Shown here: positions 1-8,905 of the stretch, piece by piece
Layout of the letters: each line of letters starts with the position of its first letter
Numbering within the stretch: the first letter of the stretch is position 1
Virus record (IMG/VR): IMGVR_UViG_3300027631_000133
Span: 1 to 24,292 of that record
From: a virus
Length of the DNA stretch: 24,292 bases
Strand: one strand, 5' to 3'
Made by a program: the position numbers and the translations under genes
The notes under the pieces: model-generated
The model's database searches: none
What the model was told of the DNA's origin: nothing
The model's input: only the letters and a program-made list of their open reading frames with translations

Positions 1-378
1 GTCAATGAGTGGGGTGAGGTAGTGCTTGAGACTTATGACTATGATATCCATATAAGAGCTGAGAAGTTTTTAGATTTGCCTATCACTGATGTGTATGGTA
101 TAGTGTCTGAGTTTCTTAAGTTTAGGGAGAATTTTCTAGATGTGTATAAAAATTTATTTGGTGAAGCTGAAGAGGATCTAACAGCAGAGGATAAGGCAGC
201 CATGGAGCCTGAAGAGATAAAAGAGGTAGAGGCTGAAGTAAAGAATAACAAGTGGAGTTGGGAGAGAATGATATACGGTCTCACTGATGGGGATATCACT
301 AAAACTGAAGCAGTAGGAGCTCTACCACTTACCTATGTGTTCAATATGTTGGGAATGAAAAAAGAGTTAGACATCTAA
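1..378 (+). CDS. Putative tail assembly chaperone-like protein, C-terminal part (5'-truncated by window edge)
   Basis: The frame is open from base 1 (V-N-E-W-G-E-V...), so the GTG at 22 and later codons are probably internal and the true start lies left of the window. The visible 125 residues are mostly helical and very acidic in the middle (about residues 60-83 of the visible part, rich in E, A and K), followed by a W-S-W-E-R-M-I-Y-G-L segment and a hydrophobic end with 'LPLTYVFNMLGMKKELDI'. Such a W-x-W...LPL..VFNML ending resembles the small proteins encoded next to tape measure genes in Bacteroidetes phages, which are thought to be tail assembly chaperones; this is family recollection, not proof. 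It is the only convincing plus-strand gene here, and its last 12 bases overlap the end of the minus-strand gene at 367-816. The coding frame is real; the function is tentative. Confidence 0.6.
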   Translation, partial: VNEWGEVVLETYDYDIHIRAEKFLDLPITDVYGIVSEFLKFRENFLDVYKNLFGEAEEDLTAEDKAAMEPEEIKEVEAEVKNNKWSWERMIYGLTDGDITKTEAVGALPLTYVFNMLGMKKELDI

Positions 379-816
379 AGGGAAGCCAGGTGTAAATCCT
401 GCAGGAGGATCTAATGCCTCAAATGTATACACTAACTTTTGATTCCTTTCTAATACCTCAACAGCTTCTACTAAAGGATATCTCTTAGTAAGCCATTCAG
501 TATATTGAGAATAAATTTCAGCAGTTATACCTTCGTTATAAAGTTCCTCAGTAAATTGTGCTACGTAATCTCTAGGAGTAATTACACCCCCATTCCATAA
601 GAAAGCACCATTGTTAAGAAATATAAAGTAATACATGGCTACTATTTGTATCTCTAATTTTTCAAAGCCTGTAATCCTTGCATTAATCCTGATACTTTCT
701 ACTAATGTACCTTCACCATCTACTATATCGTTTCTTAATATCCTTTTAAGTATAGTAGCCATTCTCCTACGTGTAGGATAGAGCACATTAAAATCTCCTG
801 TATTAGCGTATGCCAT
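367..816 (-). CDS. Putative neck or tail-completion protein, 149 aa
   Basis: This is the last gene of the minus-strand tail cluster; it begins 1 base after the stop of the 204-aa gene. The N-terminal half has a stretch 'GEGTLVESIRINARITGF' followed by 'YYFIFLNNGAFLWNGG'. That arrangement (a G-x-L-x-x-S-I segment, then an aromatic stretch and glycines) loosely recalls HK97 gp10-like head-tail joining proteins, but similarity is weak and I would not assign the family firmly. The C-terminal half is amphipathic and ends in a proline- and glycine-rich tail. There are no membrane segments or signal peptide. By position, just after other tail genes, a virion structural role is likely. Its stop codon lies inside the 3' end of the convergent plus-strand gene, leaving no space for a terminator between them. 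Confidence 0.6.
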   Translation of the reverse strand: MAYANTGDFNVLYPTRRRMATILKRILRNDIVDGEGTLVESIRINARITGFEKLEIQIVAMYYFIFLNNGAFLWNGGVITPRDYVAQFTEELYNEGITAEIYSQYTEWLTKRYPLVEAVEVLERNQKLVYTFEALDPPAGFTPGFPLDV

Positions 817-817
817 C

Positions 818-1432
818 TTAGTAAGTCATTAAGTTAAGCCTTGTTACTATTGCAAATTCTGTAAGTGTAGAGTTTTGCACTGCTCCTATAAGGTAGTATG
901 CATTAGCTAGTGTATAAGATATGCTACTAGAAGAGCCTGAGGATAGATCTGTAGCAATGGGGTTAGTAGGTAAGTAGCATAATAGAAAATTTGTATCTAT
1001 ATAGAAATCTCTAGCTACCCTTTGCATCTGTCCTGATCCTGTCATATTCTGAGCCTGCCCTATTTGTGTTGCACCTACTAAGCTATTGGTAGTGTTAATA
1101 TAAAATCTTATGTTACTTGTACCTGTGCCTGATATCTTTCTTACTTGTGCTCTTAGCTGTAATACTTTAGTAGCTACTAATGTACTGCCAGGTATAAGGA
1201 TAGATGCACTAATGGTGTTGGCTGTAGAATTGTTTACTGGTGTGCCTGCACTATTACCTACTGTAGTATATGGGCTAGAGCCACCACTAGCAGCTGCTAT
1301 TATCTGAGCTCCTGTAATAGTGTTATTAACTTCCACCCCACCTATAATAGATGTGCAGTCTAGTAGATCTGTAGCCTGTAAATTTCCGATATGTGCTGGA
1401 GCTGTTTGTCTCCAATTACCCCACCATCCCAT
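818..1432 (-). CDS. Putative tail fibre or receptor-binding protein, 204 aa
   Basis: The protein starts with a tryptophan-rich segment 'MGWWGNWRQTAPAHIGNLQA' and continues as a low-charge sequence rich in T, S, N, G and A with alternating hydrophobic residues, as expected for beta-structured tail fibre or baseplate proteins. The central part (about residues 75-140) contains 'LRAQVRKISGTGTSNIRFYI', which looks like a beta-sandwich segment often seen in the C-terminal parts of phage fibres. Near the end is a serine run 'DLSSGSSSSIS'. There is no signal peptide or helix-rich region. It sits between an 85-aa gene and a 149-aa gene in the tail cluster, 3 bases from its upstream neighbour. A role in host recognition is inferred from composition and place only. 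Confidence 0.55.
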   Translation of the reverse strand: MGWWGNWRQTAPAHIGNLQATDLLDCTSIIGGVEVNNTITGAQIIAAASGGSSPYTTVGNSAGTPVNNSTANTISASILIPGSTLVATKVLQLRAQVRKISGTGTSNIRFYINTTNSLVGATQIGQAQNMTGSGQMQRVARDFYIDTNFLLCYLPTNPIATDLSSGSSSSISYTLANAYYLIGAVQNSTLTEFAIVTRLNLMTY

Positions 1433-1435
1433 AGT

Positions 1436-1693
1436 TTATATTGTTGCGTTTTCCCAAGCTTGAATAACATTGAGTGAATTTCTACTACCTCTTAATGTTA
1501 CTACTATATCCTCCATGTAGTTATTAGATCTACGAGCATCACCTCCTGCAGCTTCTAAGATATCAAACATTAAACACTTAGATCTATCAATATCAACTCC
1601 ATAGTATTCAGCTATACCTATGAGTAGGCTAGTATTATCATAACCTGTTACTCCTAAATTTGTTGCTATTTGTTGTAGTGTATTATTCGCCAT
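1436..1693 (-). CDS. Small virion-cluster protein of unknown function, 85 aa
   Basis: I do not recognise a family. The protein is mixed in charge and begins 'MANNTLQQIATNLGVTGYDN'. A central segment 'GIAEYYGVDIDRSKCLMFDI' is followed by 'LEAAGGDARRSNNYMEDIVV'. Predicted helices alternate with short loops, and there is no membrane segment. It lies 29 bases after the 144-aa gene and 3 bases before the 204-aa gene, so it is almost certainly co-transcribed with them and may be a small baseplate or tail-tip component, or a chaperone for the following fibre-like protein. That is inference from position alone. Confidence 0.6.
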   Translation of the reverse strand: MANNTLQQIATNLGVTGYDNTSLLIGIAEYYGVDIDRSKCLMFDILEAAGGDARRSNNYMEDIVVTLRGSRNSLNVIQAWENATI

Positions 1694-1722
1694 AACTATA
1701 TTAGTTTAGTAAAGTGATTTGT

Positions 1723-2157
1723 TTAGATTGGCACAGCACAGTCAGTCCAATCATTGACAGTAAGAGTGATAGTCATCTGATAGCCTGCAGCGTAATCTAA
1801 TAGATCATTGTTAAGTGGTGTAAAGGTAGGAAGCCCTACCACATCAAAGTCATAGTCAGTGCTATCATTGAAATACACATTAAGGTCACTAAGTATCTGT
1901 TGAGTGTCACTTAATATAGTGATGATATTAGCTCTATCCTTTTGTATGATGTCATAGCAGTAAATATCAAAGGTAAACTCAGTAGTATTCTCAGTAGGGA
2001 TCACTCCACTAGGCACGATATACACCAAAGGATACTTCTCATTCTGAGTAGCAAAGTTATACAGCTGTTCTTTAAAGTCAGTGCCTACTTTGAACACTTG
2101 CTTATGGGCTGTATAGAATGCTATTATTTTGTTGGTTATTGCTTGTAAGGAATTCAT
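1723..2157 (-). CDS. Putative tail terminator/completion protein, 144 aa
   Basis: The 144-residue protein has an N-terminal helix ('LQAITNKIIAFYTAHKQVF'), then a beta-rich part with 'YPLVYIVPSG', 'TEFTFDIYCYDIIQKDRANI' and a second helix near 'ILSDTQQILSDLNVYF'. It ends with 'YQMTITLTVNDW'. A helix, then strands of the form x-F-x-F-D-I-Y-x-Y-D, then a helix and a final strand is the typical layout of siphovirus tail terminator or completion proteins of similar size (gpU-like), but this is a structural guess. Its start overlaps the tape measure stop as ATGA (2154-2157), showing translational coupling to the tape measure gene and supporting a tail assembly role. Confidence 0.6.
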   Translation of the reverse strand: MNSLQAITNKIIAFYTAHKQVFKVGTDFKEQLYNFATQNEKYPLVYIVPSGVIPTENTTEFTFDIYCYDIIQKDRANIITILSDTQQILSDLNVYFNDSTDYDFDVVGLPTFTPLNNDLLDYAAGYQMTITLTVNDWTDCAVPI

Positions 2158-4358
2158 AGCTCTGAGTTTTTATTGATCATGTTTATTTTTTTCTGTACAT
2201 TGGTTATCTGCGTTTCACTAACCACAGCTGTGACCATCATATTACCACCACCATCTGAAGTAGATCCTCCTGCACTCATAGTGTTAGCATTGTTAGATGA
2301 GCCAAACAGCTGAGCTGCCTGAGGTATCATCGTGGCTGTATTGCTACCAGTATCTCCACCTCCAGTGTCACCTCCTCCTGCTGTTACAGGGGTAGATGGT
2401 GATGTGAGTAACTGCTTAGCCTTAGCTATGTTAGTTGCTATCTGAATAACACCTGCTGCGAATTGTGCTATACCTGCACCACCTCCAGTAACAGAGTTAG
2501 CAGGGTTCATATTAGCAGCTGCTACTAAAGATGATATAGCCTTAGCAGTATCAATGCCTATTTGAATAAGAGCAGATGCCTTGTTAAATTTCTCTAGTTT
2601 CTTCTGATCCTTAATGAGCAAACCTCCTAAGTTGGTGAGCCCATCTACTGTATCTTTAGCGAAAGCTAGCTTAGCATCTCTTACTTTTCTATTATTTTCT
2701 ACCTCAGCATTAGCAGCAGCAATGTTAGCATTATCAATATCAATATCATACTTATTCTTTAGGGCTAGTAAAGTCTCAGCATTACCATTAGCAAGCTCTT
2801 GCTCTTTAAGATACTGAGCCTCAATAGCCATTATTTTACGTTGGTCATCAGTTAGGCCTAAATTGTTTAGTGAGTCTAGCAAAGCCTGTTGATCTGCTAT
2901 CTTCTTATCTGCTCTAGCTTTTGTAGTAGCTTCATCTGCTAGACGTAACTGCTCTTGAAATTCTGCAAATTGTGCACTATCAGCTCCGTACTTTTCCTTA
3001 GCTGCATTAACAGAAGCCTGATAAGCTACTTGTTGCTGTGCTGCTATCTTAGCCTCACCCTCAACCATGTTAGCTATCTTTAATGCATTGAGTGCTTGGA
3101 AGGCTTCGTTTTCTTTTTTCTTTTTAGCCTCATCAATTTTAGCCTGCTCATTTTCTTCTGCTAAATCAAACGCTGCTTTTAAGTCTTTCTTTTCTTTGTC
3201 AGTCTTAGTTTTATCTTTTAACAAATCAGCACGTAGCCTATCATATTTTTCATTAAGTACTGCTGCCTCTCTTACAGCATCATCTTTGATAGCAGCTATT
3301 CGTAAATCTTCAATCTGCCTTTCAGCATTTAGTCTATTTGTATCATACTCTTTTTGATCAGCCTCTTTTTTAGCTCTTATAGCCTTACCAACAGCAATGG
3401 CATTATCTGCTACCTTCTTAGCATTATCCTCTACCTTCTTTACATTGGCTGCATACATTACCTCCCTTGCATTATCAGCACTCCTGATGATATTATTTTC
3501 CTCATTAATCTTATCCCTTAACGCCTGCTTCTCCTTTTCAGCATCTTCACCTACCATATGAGCCATTGACGCTAATGTTTTCTGAGCATCACCTAATCTA
3601 ACTTTTGCTTGGGCTTCAAGTGCTTTTGATTTTTGTATTTCTAGAACAACTGTATCTTTTCCTGCAGCTCTAGCCATAGCTATCTCTTGGTCATAATAGT
3701 TACCTATTTGCTCACTTCTTTTTTTACTAGCCTCTGTGCTTTTCTCAGCAGCAGCTTTGACAGCCTCAGCATTTTCATCTGCAGCATAAGAGGTAAGTCC
3801 CATCATATCAGTGAGAGCCTTGAAACCTTCAATCAATAACATCAAAGGAGCCATCATAACCTTTATGACAATTTCTAAAACTCCAAAATACTTGAGCAAC
3901 ATAACTACAGCTACCACTATCCCTACAATTACTGCAGCCAATAAAAAATAAGGATTAACAAGTAACTGCAAGCCCATCTTAAGCATCTGAGCTCCTAGCT
4001 TTCCTGCAGCACTTGTAAGTGAACCTAATCCCTTGGTTAAATCAGCTGGCTTAAATTTAGCTAGAGTACCTGTAAAAGCAGTTACCTGAGTAGAAGCTTT
4101 AGAAAAGTCTAAGTTAGTTAAGCTATCTTTTATACCACCTATTTGAAGTCCTACCTTTTGCACAGTAGAGCCTGTACTAAAGTTCTTAATTGTTTTGTTG
4201 GTTTCTTTAAGCTTCTGATTAAGCTCACCTGCCCTAGTAGATAATCTTTCTATCTCAGCAGGATCCGTAGCATTTACTAAATCACTCTTGATCTGCTTAA
4301 GCTCAGCCTTCATCTCACCCAGGCCTGCTAATTTTATAGGGATTATTACCTCGTTCAT
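2154..4358 (-). CDS. Tail tape measure protein, 734 aa
   Basis: This is the tape measure protein, which fills the tail tube, sets tail length and is ejected ahead of the DNA. It begins with a helical head (about 1-100) that includes 'LTNLDFSKASTQVTAFTGTL', then a hydrophobic region at about 135-185 with at least two membrane-type segments ('AAVIVGIVVAVVMLLKYFG' and the stretch after it). Residues from about 190 to 570 are long, highly charged, A/K/E/D-rich coiled coil. A second alanine/isoleucine-rich hydrophobic stretch lies near 595-650, then a G/T/S-rich linker and a short C-terminal tail. At 734 residues it predicts a tail near 110 nm. Its start overlaps the stop of the 964-aa gene as TAATG, and its end overlaps the 144-aa gene as ATGA. 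I see no lysozyme or peptidase domain in it. Confidence 0.85.
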   Translation of the reverse strand: MNEVIIPIKLAGLGEMKAELKQIKSDLVNATDPAEIERLSTRAGELNQKLKETNKTIKNFSTGSTVQKVGLQIGGIKDSLTNLDFSKASTQVTAFTGTLAKFKPADLTKGLGSLTSAAGKLGAQMLKMGLQLLVNPYFLLAAVIVGIVVAVVMLLKYFGVLEIVIKVMMAPLMLLIEGFKALTDMMGLTSYAADENAEAVKAAAEKSTEASKKRSEQIGNYYDQEIAMARAAGKDTVVLEIQKSKALEAQAKVRLGDAQKTLASMAHMVGEDAEKEKQALRDKINEENNIIRSADNAREVMYAANVKKVEDNAKKVADNAIAVGKAIRAKKEADQKEYDTNRLNAERQIEDLRIAAIKDDAVREAAVLNEKYDRLRADLLKDKTKTDKEKKDLKAAFDLAEENEQAKIDEAKKKKENEAFQALNALKIANMVEGEAKIAAQQQVAYQASVNAAKEKYGADSAQFAEFQEQLRLADEATTKARADKKIADQQALLDSLNNLGLTDDQRKIMAIEAQYLKEQELANGNAETLLALKNKYDIDIDNANIAAANAEVENNRKVRDAKLAFAKDTVDGLTNLGGLLIKDQKKLEKFNKASALIQIGIDTAKAISSLVAAANMNPANSVTGGGAGIAQFAAGVIQIATNIAKAKQLLTSPSTPVTAGGGDTGGGDTGSNTATMIPQAAQLFGSSNNANTMSAGGSTSDGGGNMMVTAVVSETQITNVQKKINMINKNSEL

Positions 4359-7252
4359 TATCCGTAGTATTTAATTTCGATTGTTGTATTTAATAAGTAA
4401 CCATCTATGTATCCTGTACCAATTTGTGAGGTGTATATTTCAATATAATTACCTGCACCTATGTAGCTAACTGATATTATTCCATCATAAAATACATTAT
4501 TGATTAGCACAGTTATCTTAGGCACTATTATATCACCTATATCGTAGCCATCCAAATATCCTTTATACGCCCCTACTGCTCCTCGTGTCCAGGTGATACC
4601 ACCTATTGTATCATTCAGCACTTCAGCTATAGGATCACCTATCCCTACCTGAGTTAAGGTAGCAGTGTAAGATAACGGAGTGATGCCTACAGGTACACCG
4701 TTGAAAGTGGAAGCTCTTAGGTTATCACCTACTATAGTATTATCATAAATTATGTTTCCATCACCTACAATTACTGATCTAGTTCCCCCTACAATTGTAT
4801 TACCTCTACCCATTACCTGAGCTGTAGCTTGATTGCTAAATACATTAGAGGTAATCATAGCAGTAGTGTTGATACCACCCATGGCTAACATCTGCATAGC
4901 TCCTATAGCTGCAGGACCTACAGGTATGAGAGGACCACTTGGCCCCATGAAAGGTGTGAAGTTAATCTCATTATCTATGCTGATAAGTTCTACCCTTGTA
5001 AGCTTGCGAGCGTTTGCATCATAATCAATTACCTTATTGATATTCCACCATGAATTATCTATTCTAATCTTATCATTTAACTTAAGAGCTTGGATATCAT
5101 TCTCCTTCAAATCAAAGTTAGCTATAAGCATCTTACCATTGTTAATCTGCCCCATGGTCCTTCTCCAATATCTATTGTATAGATTGTTATCTGTTAGGCT
5201 AGTAGTTTGGTAATAGTAGAAATCACAAATAGCAAAGTTAATATCAAAGCTTGGTGTTAATGGATCATCAAAGTGGCCTACTAATGGATAGATAGTCAAG
5301 TTACTTTGCCCTACAGATCCAACGTCTAATATGCTATATTGTCCACAAGTGGCAAGGGGTTGCCCTGCTACAGTCTTATCGTATAAGATCCTTATGTTTG
5401 TCTCAGGTGCAGCACCTGCTATCATAGGCACAAAAGCTCCGAACAAAGTTTTAATAACAGGAGTAGGTGAAAATAGTATAGGCTTAGTTTCTACATTCTT
5501 AACATACTCATTATCAAAGACCACCTCAGCTTGTCCGTAGATATCGCTAGTAGCATTTGTATAAGTTGTATTAGGTGCGTCTTTATCAGGTGCATAAGTC
5601 AGGATAACTTTCTTTGCTGTTAGTTCAGGTAGAAAGGATAGCTCTTGTTCCTGGTCCTTAGCAAGTTTCTCAGTCCAGTCTACCTCCACACCACTATCAT
5701 AGAAATCATCTCTATTTTGAATTATCAGTTTGTTTGGTTGGTTAGTATCTACTGTAGCATAGATGTTATACATATTAAAGATAGACTTGATAAAGTCACT
5801 TTGCTTAATCTTCTTAGGTACATAATCATTAACATCTATCGTACCACCAATGGTGTATATGTTACTGCTAGGCACTATGGTTAGTTGTATGTTTGTTATT
5901 ACAGCCTGTATTCTTATCTGATTAGCACTTGATAATGGCCCTGCTATTGATCCTCTTCTCCATGTCCTAACGGTATTGTTACCACCTATTAGTATGTTCT
6001 GTTGCTGCACATTTATACCTAAAGTACTATTAGATCCACTGTTAAGAGTTGGGTATGTAAGTGGTAGACTAACCTGTATAGTTTGAGTTGTTAAATTAGT
6101 AGTACTACTTGGAGCTAAAGTTAAAGGGCATTCCACAGCATGGATAGCAGCTAAAGAACCAATAGTTGGGTTAGTATTTGTATAAATAAAAGCAGGTATT
6201 ATAGGTTGAACTAGACTGCCTGAACTCACTGCTAAATAAGGTGTATAAAATACAGGAGCTGCTGTAGTACTAAAACCATTGCCATAAGCACCATAAAAAG
6301 TAAAAGCTGTGTTATTAACTATATTCAGCTCATAAGTCATAGTAATACTATAATCATACTGCTGTGAGTTAGCTGAGCTTATGGTAAAAGGTGGAATGTA
6401 TACTCCTAAAGCGTTGATAAAAATACTCTGAGGATCTTCTAGTTCAGTCCAGTTTATTATGTTAACCTTAGTAGTCGGGCCTATGTTACTTGTTGATTGT
6501 CCGATACGTGTAATTCCCTGACTAGAATAAGTGCTATTGAAAGTAGTGGGTGTTGTAATCTCTGCTTTTACCAAATAGTCATTGTAGTCAAAGTTATCTA
6601 CCCCTCCATTGTAAGGTATGAAAAGCTTATCAAATCTATCATGAACTAACGTAGGCCAATCATAACTAAACCCAGCATCAGCGAAAATTCTATCAAAGTA
6701 TACCTTAGCAAAGATGGCAGGCTTAAACTCTTGAGTGTTGTATGTGTATGTTGAGTTAGCAGGAAGAAAATACTTGAAGCCCTCTACTATAGTGTTATCA
6801 AATCTATTAACTACATTGAGTGCATCATACGTATGGTTAAAGTCTGAGAAGTCAATATCAGTTAGGTCCTTGTTAGCAATGGCTGTGAAAAAATCTGCTT
6901 TACTATCTTTTATCAATACCTCATACTCTACGTGCTCCTCATATCCATCAGTCATCTGAGCCTTCTTAACTGAGGTGAGCTGTATAGATACATCCTCCAT
7001 GATAGGTATGCCATCCTGAATAACTGATCCTGTAGTAAGAGCATTAATGTTAAACGTACCCTCCACTATATTTACATCATAGTAATGGTTGAGTAAGTTA
7101 TTGTTATTCTTAGATCCTGTAAGAGTGATAGTCTTAGAGTAGTTACCTTGTCTCTTAGATACATCTCTAATATCTCCCACTTGGAAGTTCAAAGGGAAGG
7201 CTGTACCCTCCTTAACATCTAAGTAGCCTGTTGCTAGTTGTATCCTTACCAT
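4358..7252 (-). CDS. Large tail/baseplate hub-like protein with C-terminal repeat region, 964 aa
   Basis: This is a 964-residue structural protein. The N-terminal 130 residues ('MVRIQLATGYLDVKEGTAFP', then 'VGDIRDVSKRQGNYSKTITL') look like the conserved start of large tail proteins in Bacteroidetes phages. The middle is long and beta-rich, and about residues 480-760 carry 'IDVNDYVPKKIKQSDFIKSI', 'KKVILTYAPDKD' and 'LKLNDKIRIDNSWWNINKVI', a pattern reminiscent of tail hub proteins of the gp27/gp44 type (inference). From about residue 815 the chain changes: 'GRGNTIVGGTRSVIVGDGN' and 'IIYDNTIVGDN' resemble left-handed beta-helix repeats of trimeric adhesin heads, followed by a roughly 100-residue terminal beta domain. 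It lies between the 487-aa tail protein (1-base gap) and the tape measure (TAATG overlap). A tail-tip hub joined to a short adhesin-like tip is the likeliest reading. Confidence 0.7.
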   Translation of the reverse strand: MVRIQLATGYLDVKEGTAFPLNFQVGDIRDVSKRQGNYSKTITLTGSKNNNNLLNHYYDVNIVEGTFNINALTTGSVIQDGIPIMEDVSIQLTSVKKAQMTDGYEEHVEYEVLIKDSKADFFTAIANKDLTDIDFSDFNHTYDALNVVNRFDNTIVEGFKYFLPANSTYTYNTQEFKPAIFAKVYFDRIFADAGFSYDWPTLVHDRFDKLFIPYNGGVDNFDYNDYLVKAEITTPTTFNSTYSSQGITRIGQSTSNIGPTTKVNIINWTELEDPQSIFINALGVYIPPFTISSANSQQYDYSITMTYELNIVNNTAFTFYGAYGNGFSTTAAPVFYTPYLAVSSGSLVQPIIPAFIYTNTNPTIGSLAAIHAVECPLTLAPSSTTNLTTQTIQVSLPLTYPTLNSGSNSTLGINVQQQNILIGGNNTVRTWRRGSIAGPLSSANQIRIQAVITNIQLTIVPSSNIYTIGGTIDVNDYVPKKIKQSDFIKSIFNMYNIYATVDTNQPNKLIIQNRDDFYDSGVEVDWTEKLAKDQEQELSFLPELTAKKVILTYAPDKDAPNTTYTNATSDIYGQAEVVFDNEYVKNVETKPILFSPTPVIKTLFGAFVPMIAGAAPETNIRILYDKTVAGQPLATCGQYSILDVGSVGQSNLTIYPLVGHFDDPLTPSFDINFAICDFYYYQTTSLTDNNLYNRYWRRTMGQINNGKMLIANFDLKENDIQALKLNDKIRIDNSWWNINKVIDYDANARKLTRVELISIDNEINFTPFMGPSGPLIPVGPAAIGAMQMLAMGGINTTAMITSNVFSNQATAQVMGRGNTIVGGTRSVIVGDGNIIYDNTIVGDNLRASTFNGVPVGITPLSYTATLTQVGIGDPIAEVLNDTIGGITWTRGAVGAYKGYLDGYDIGDIIVPKITVLINNVFYDGIISVSYIGAGNYIEIYTSQIGTGYIDGYLLNTTIEIKYYG

Positions 7253-7253
7253 C

Positions 7254-8717
7254 TTAAGAGTTTACTATATTGTTATTAGCTAACTTAACTACTATGCTTT
7301 GCTTTATCAAATTCTTATTGCGTTGCTTAAACTCTTCAAAGGTAGAAGTAACTATAGTACAGCTCACATACTGTTCACTCTCAGGTAGCTCACAATCTTC
7401 ATCATAGTTGCTAATCTTAATGTAAGTGTTAGGGGAGCTGATTAACTCAGTGAAGTATAAAGCCATTTCCTGGTTCATCCAATCAGTATTGAGTGCTATG
7501 GTAGTATCAGTAGAGATGTAAGTGTTAGTCATTCCTGTCTCAGTAGTTTTATACAACCATCTATCTATCCCTGCAACCTCAACATATCCTGGCACATCCT
7601 TATTAAACTGCTCACGTGTTATGTTACCTGTAGTGTATGCCCTTCCTGTAAAAGCAAAGCTACCCCATGAGCCCATACGATCTAAGAATAAAATACTGTG
7701 CTCTACTGTTCTTACCCTTCTATCTATGTTAACCTTGTATTGTTTTGAGGAAGGCACACCATTCCTTTCATAGCGTACTGTGTACCATTCGGTGGTAGGC
7801 TTAATCATTGGTAGGGCACCTGATACTACAGATAGTAAGCCATAGTTGTTAGGCCCTATTGATATACCACTAACATGATCTACTGCTGTTACGTTCTTTT
7901 CAAATGTATCACCATCACTAGTCTGAAAGAACATAGTGTCAGGGGAAGTAGGTGATCCATTAGCTACAGCATTAACCCATAGATCCTGGGATAAGGTAGC
8001 ATAGAAATTATCAGGGGGAAGGTTAGTAAGTAGTCTATCCGTTACGTTGTTAAGCATAAACTCATCATAGTCATAAGAAGGCCACTCTACCCATCTGATA
8101 GCTCCGTTGAATACAAACTTTTTAATAGCTGTCATCATGTTTCTAGTCACTGTCTTTCTATTATCTGCATAAGTGATAACACCTCCTAATCCTGCAGCTG
8201 TTATAGTTAACCATGGGCAGCTTACTATTAGATAGCCTGGTCCTACAGATATCACAGTCAAAAGCCCTTCTAGGTTTGGATTAGCTGTAGCACCAGGTGC
8301 ATTTTGTGTGATGTTAATCTGATCACCTGCCACAAATGTATTAGGTACGCTTATCCATGTATAACCTCCACCATTCATTAATAAGGTACTCCATGTCGTG
8401 CTAGTAAGATACTCTTCGCCTACCTTTACATCATACTGATAATGGCTGTTGACTGCGTTATATGCTGAGGTGTTGGTTAGGTTTAAGTCATAGCTTACCT
8501 GAGCCTGTAAGAGCTTCGATAGATCTACCTCACCATAACCTGTGCCATACATAGGCATTACCCTGTACTCTGCTATCTTGTTAGCTGTACCACTTTCATA
8601 GATATCAAAGATATACTTAAAACCTTGTAGGTTATTATTGTTGCTATCATAGATATACTTGATAGGGTTGTATGCAGGCATTAAAGGCTGCGCTATTGCT
8701 ATTTGTGAAATTGCCAT
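7254..8717 (-). CDS. Tail/baseplate protein, 487 aa
   Basis: A 487-residue beta-rich protein with low charge and many aromatic residues. It begins 'MAISQIAIAQPLMPAYNPIK' and has a strong early segment 'GFKYIFDIYESGTANKIAEY'. The centre holds 'AIKKFVFNGAIRWVEWPSYD', and the C-terminal third holds 'VNIDRRVRTVEHSILFLDRM' followed by 'GSWGSFAFTGRAYTTGNITR'. No signal peptide, membrane segment or enzyme motif is visible. It follows the large terminase and a 55-aa gene and precedes the hub-like protein by 1 base, so it belongs to the tail-tip or baseplate set; a distal-tail or baseplate wedge role is possible. The assignment rests on composition and gene order rather than on a recognised catalytic or structural motif. 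Confidence 0.65.
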   Translation of the reverse strand: MAISQIAIAQPLMPAYNPIKYIYDSNNNNLQGFKYIFDIYESGTANKIAEYRVMPMYGTGYGEVDLSKLLQAQVSYDLNLTNTSAYNAVNSHYQYDVKVGEEYLTSTTWSTLLMNGGGYTWISVPNTFVAGDQINITQNAPGATANPNLEGLLTVISVGPGYLIVSCPWLTITAAGLGGVITYADNRKTVTRNMMTAIKKFVFNGAIRWVEWPSYDYDEFMLNNVTDRLLTNLPPDNFYATLSQDLWVNAVANGSPTSPDTMFFQTSDGDTFEKNVTAVDHVSGISIGPNNYGLLSVVSGALPMIKPTTEWYTVRYERNGVPSSKQYKVNIDRRVRTVEHSILFLDRMGSWGSFAFTGRAYTTGNITREQFNKDVPGYVEVAGIDRWLYKTTETGMTNTYISTDTTIALNTDWMNQEMALYFTELISSPNTYIKISNYDEDCELPESEQYVSCTIVTSTFEEFKQRNKNLIKQSIVVKLANNNIVNS

Positions 8718-8737
8718 ACCTATATTATTTTAATTGG

Positions 8738-8905
8738 TTATTTGTTTTTAAACTCAGCCATGGCCACAGCATAAGCTTGCTCTAACATCTGAAGGTGCAG
8801 CTGCATCCTATCAGGTCTATTGAATACTATCCTCACTTGCTTACCTGTCTTATGGTATATGAAAGCTTGCACCACTTGTATCTTATGTAGTATATCAGAA
8901 TGCAT
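8738..8905 (-). CDS. Small hypothetical protein, 55 aa
   Basis: A 55-codon frame from ATG at 8905 to TAA at 8738. It begins 'MHSDILHKIQVVQAFIYHKT', continues through 'GKQVRIVFNRPDRMQ' and ends in 'AYAVAMAEFKNK'. The protein is soluble-looking, with two strands followed by a long helix. It fills the space between the large terminase stop (11-base overlap) and the 487-aa tail gene (20-base gap), and nothing else fits there. The overlap and the compact packing of the cluster support a real gene. I recognise no family. Confidence 0.65.
   Translation of the reverse strand: MHSDILHKIQVVQAFIYHKTGKQVRIVFNRPDRMQLHLQMLEQAYAVAMAEFKNK

Noticed and set aside
7522-7773. Plus-strand open frames opposite the tail genes (for example here and at 5645-5884)
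   Set aside because: They lie fully inside strong minus-strand genes, have unlikely composition and no promoter; they are shadows.
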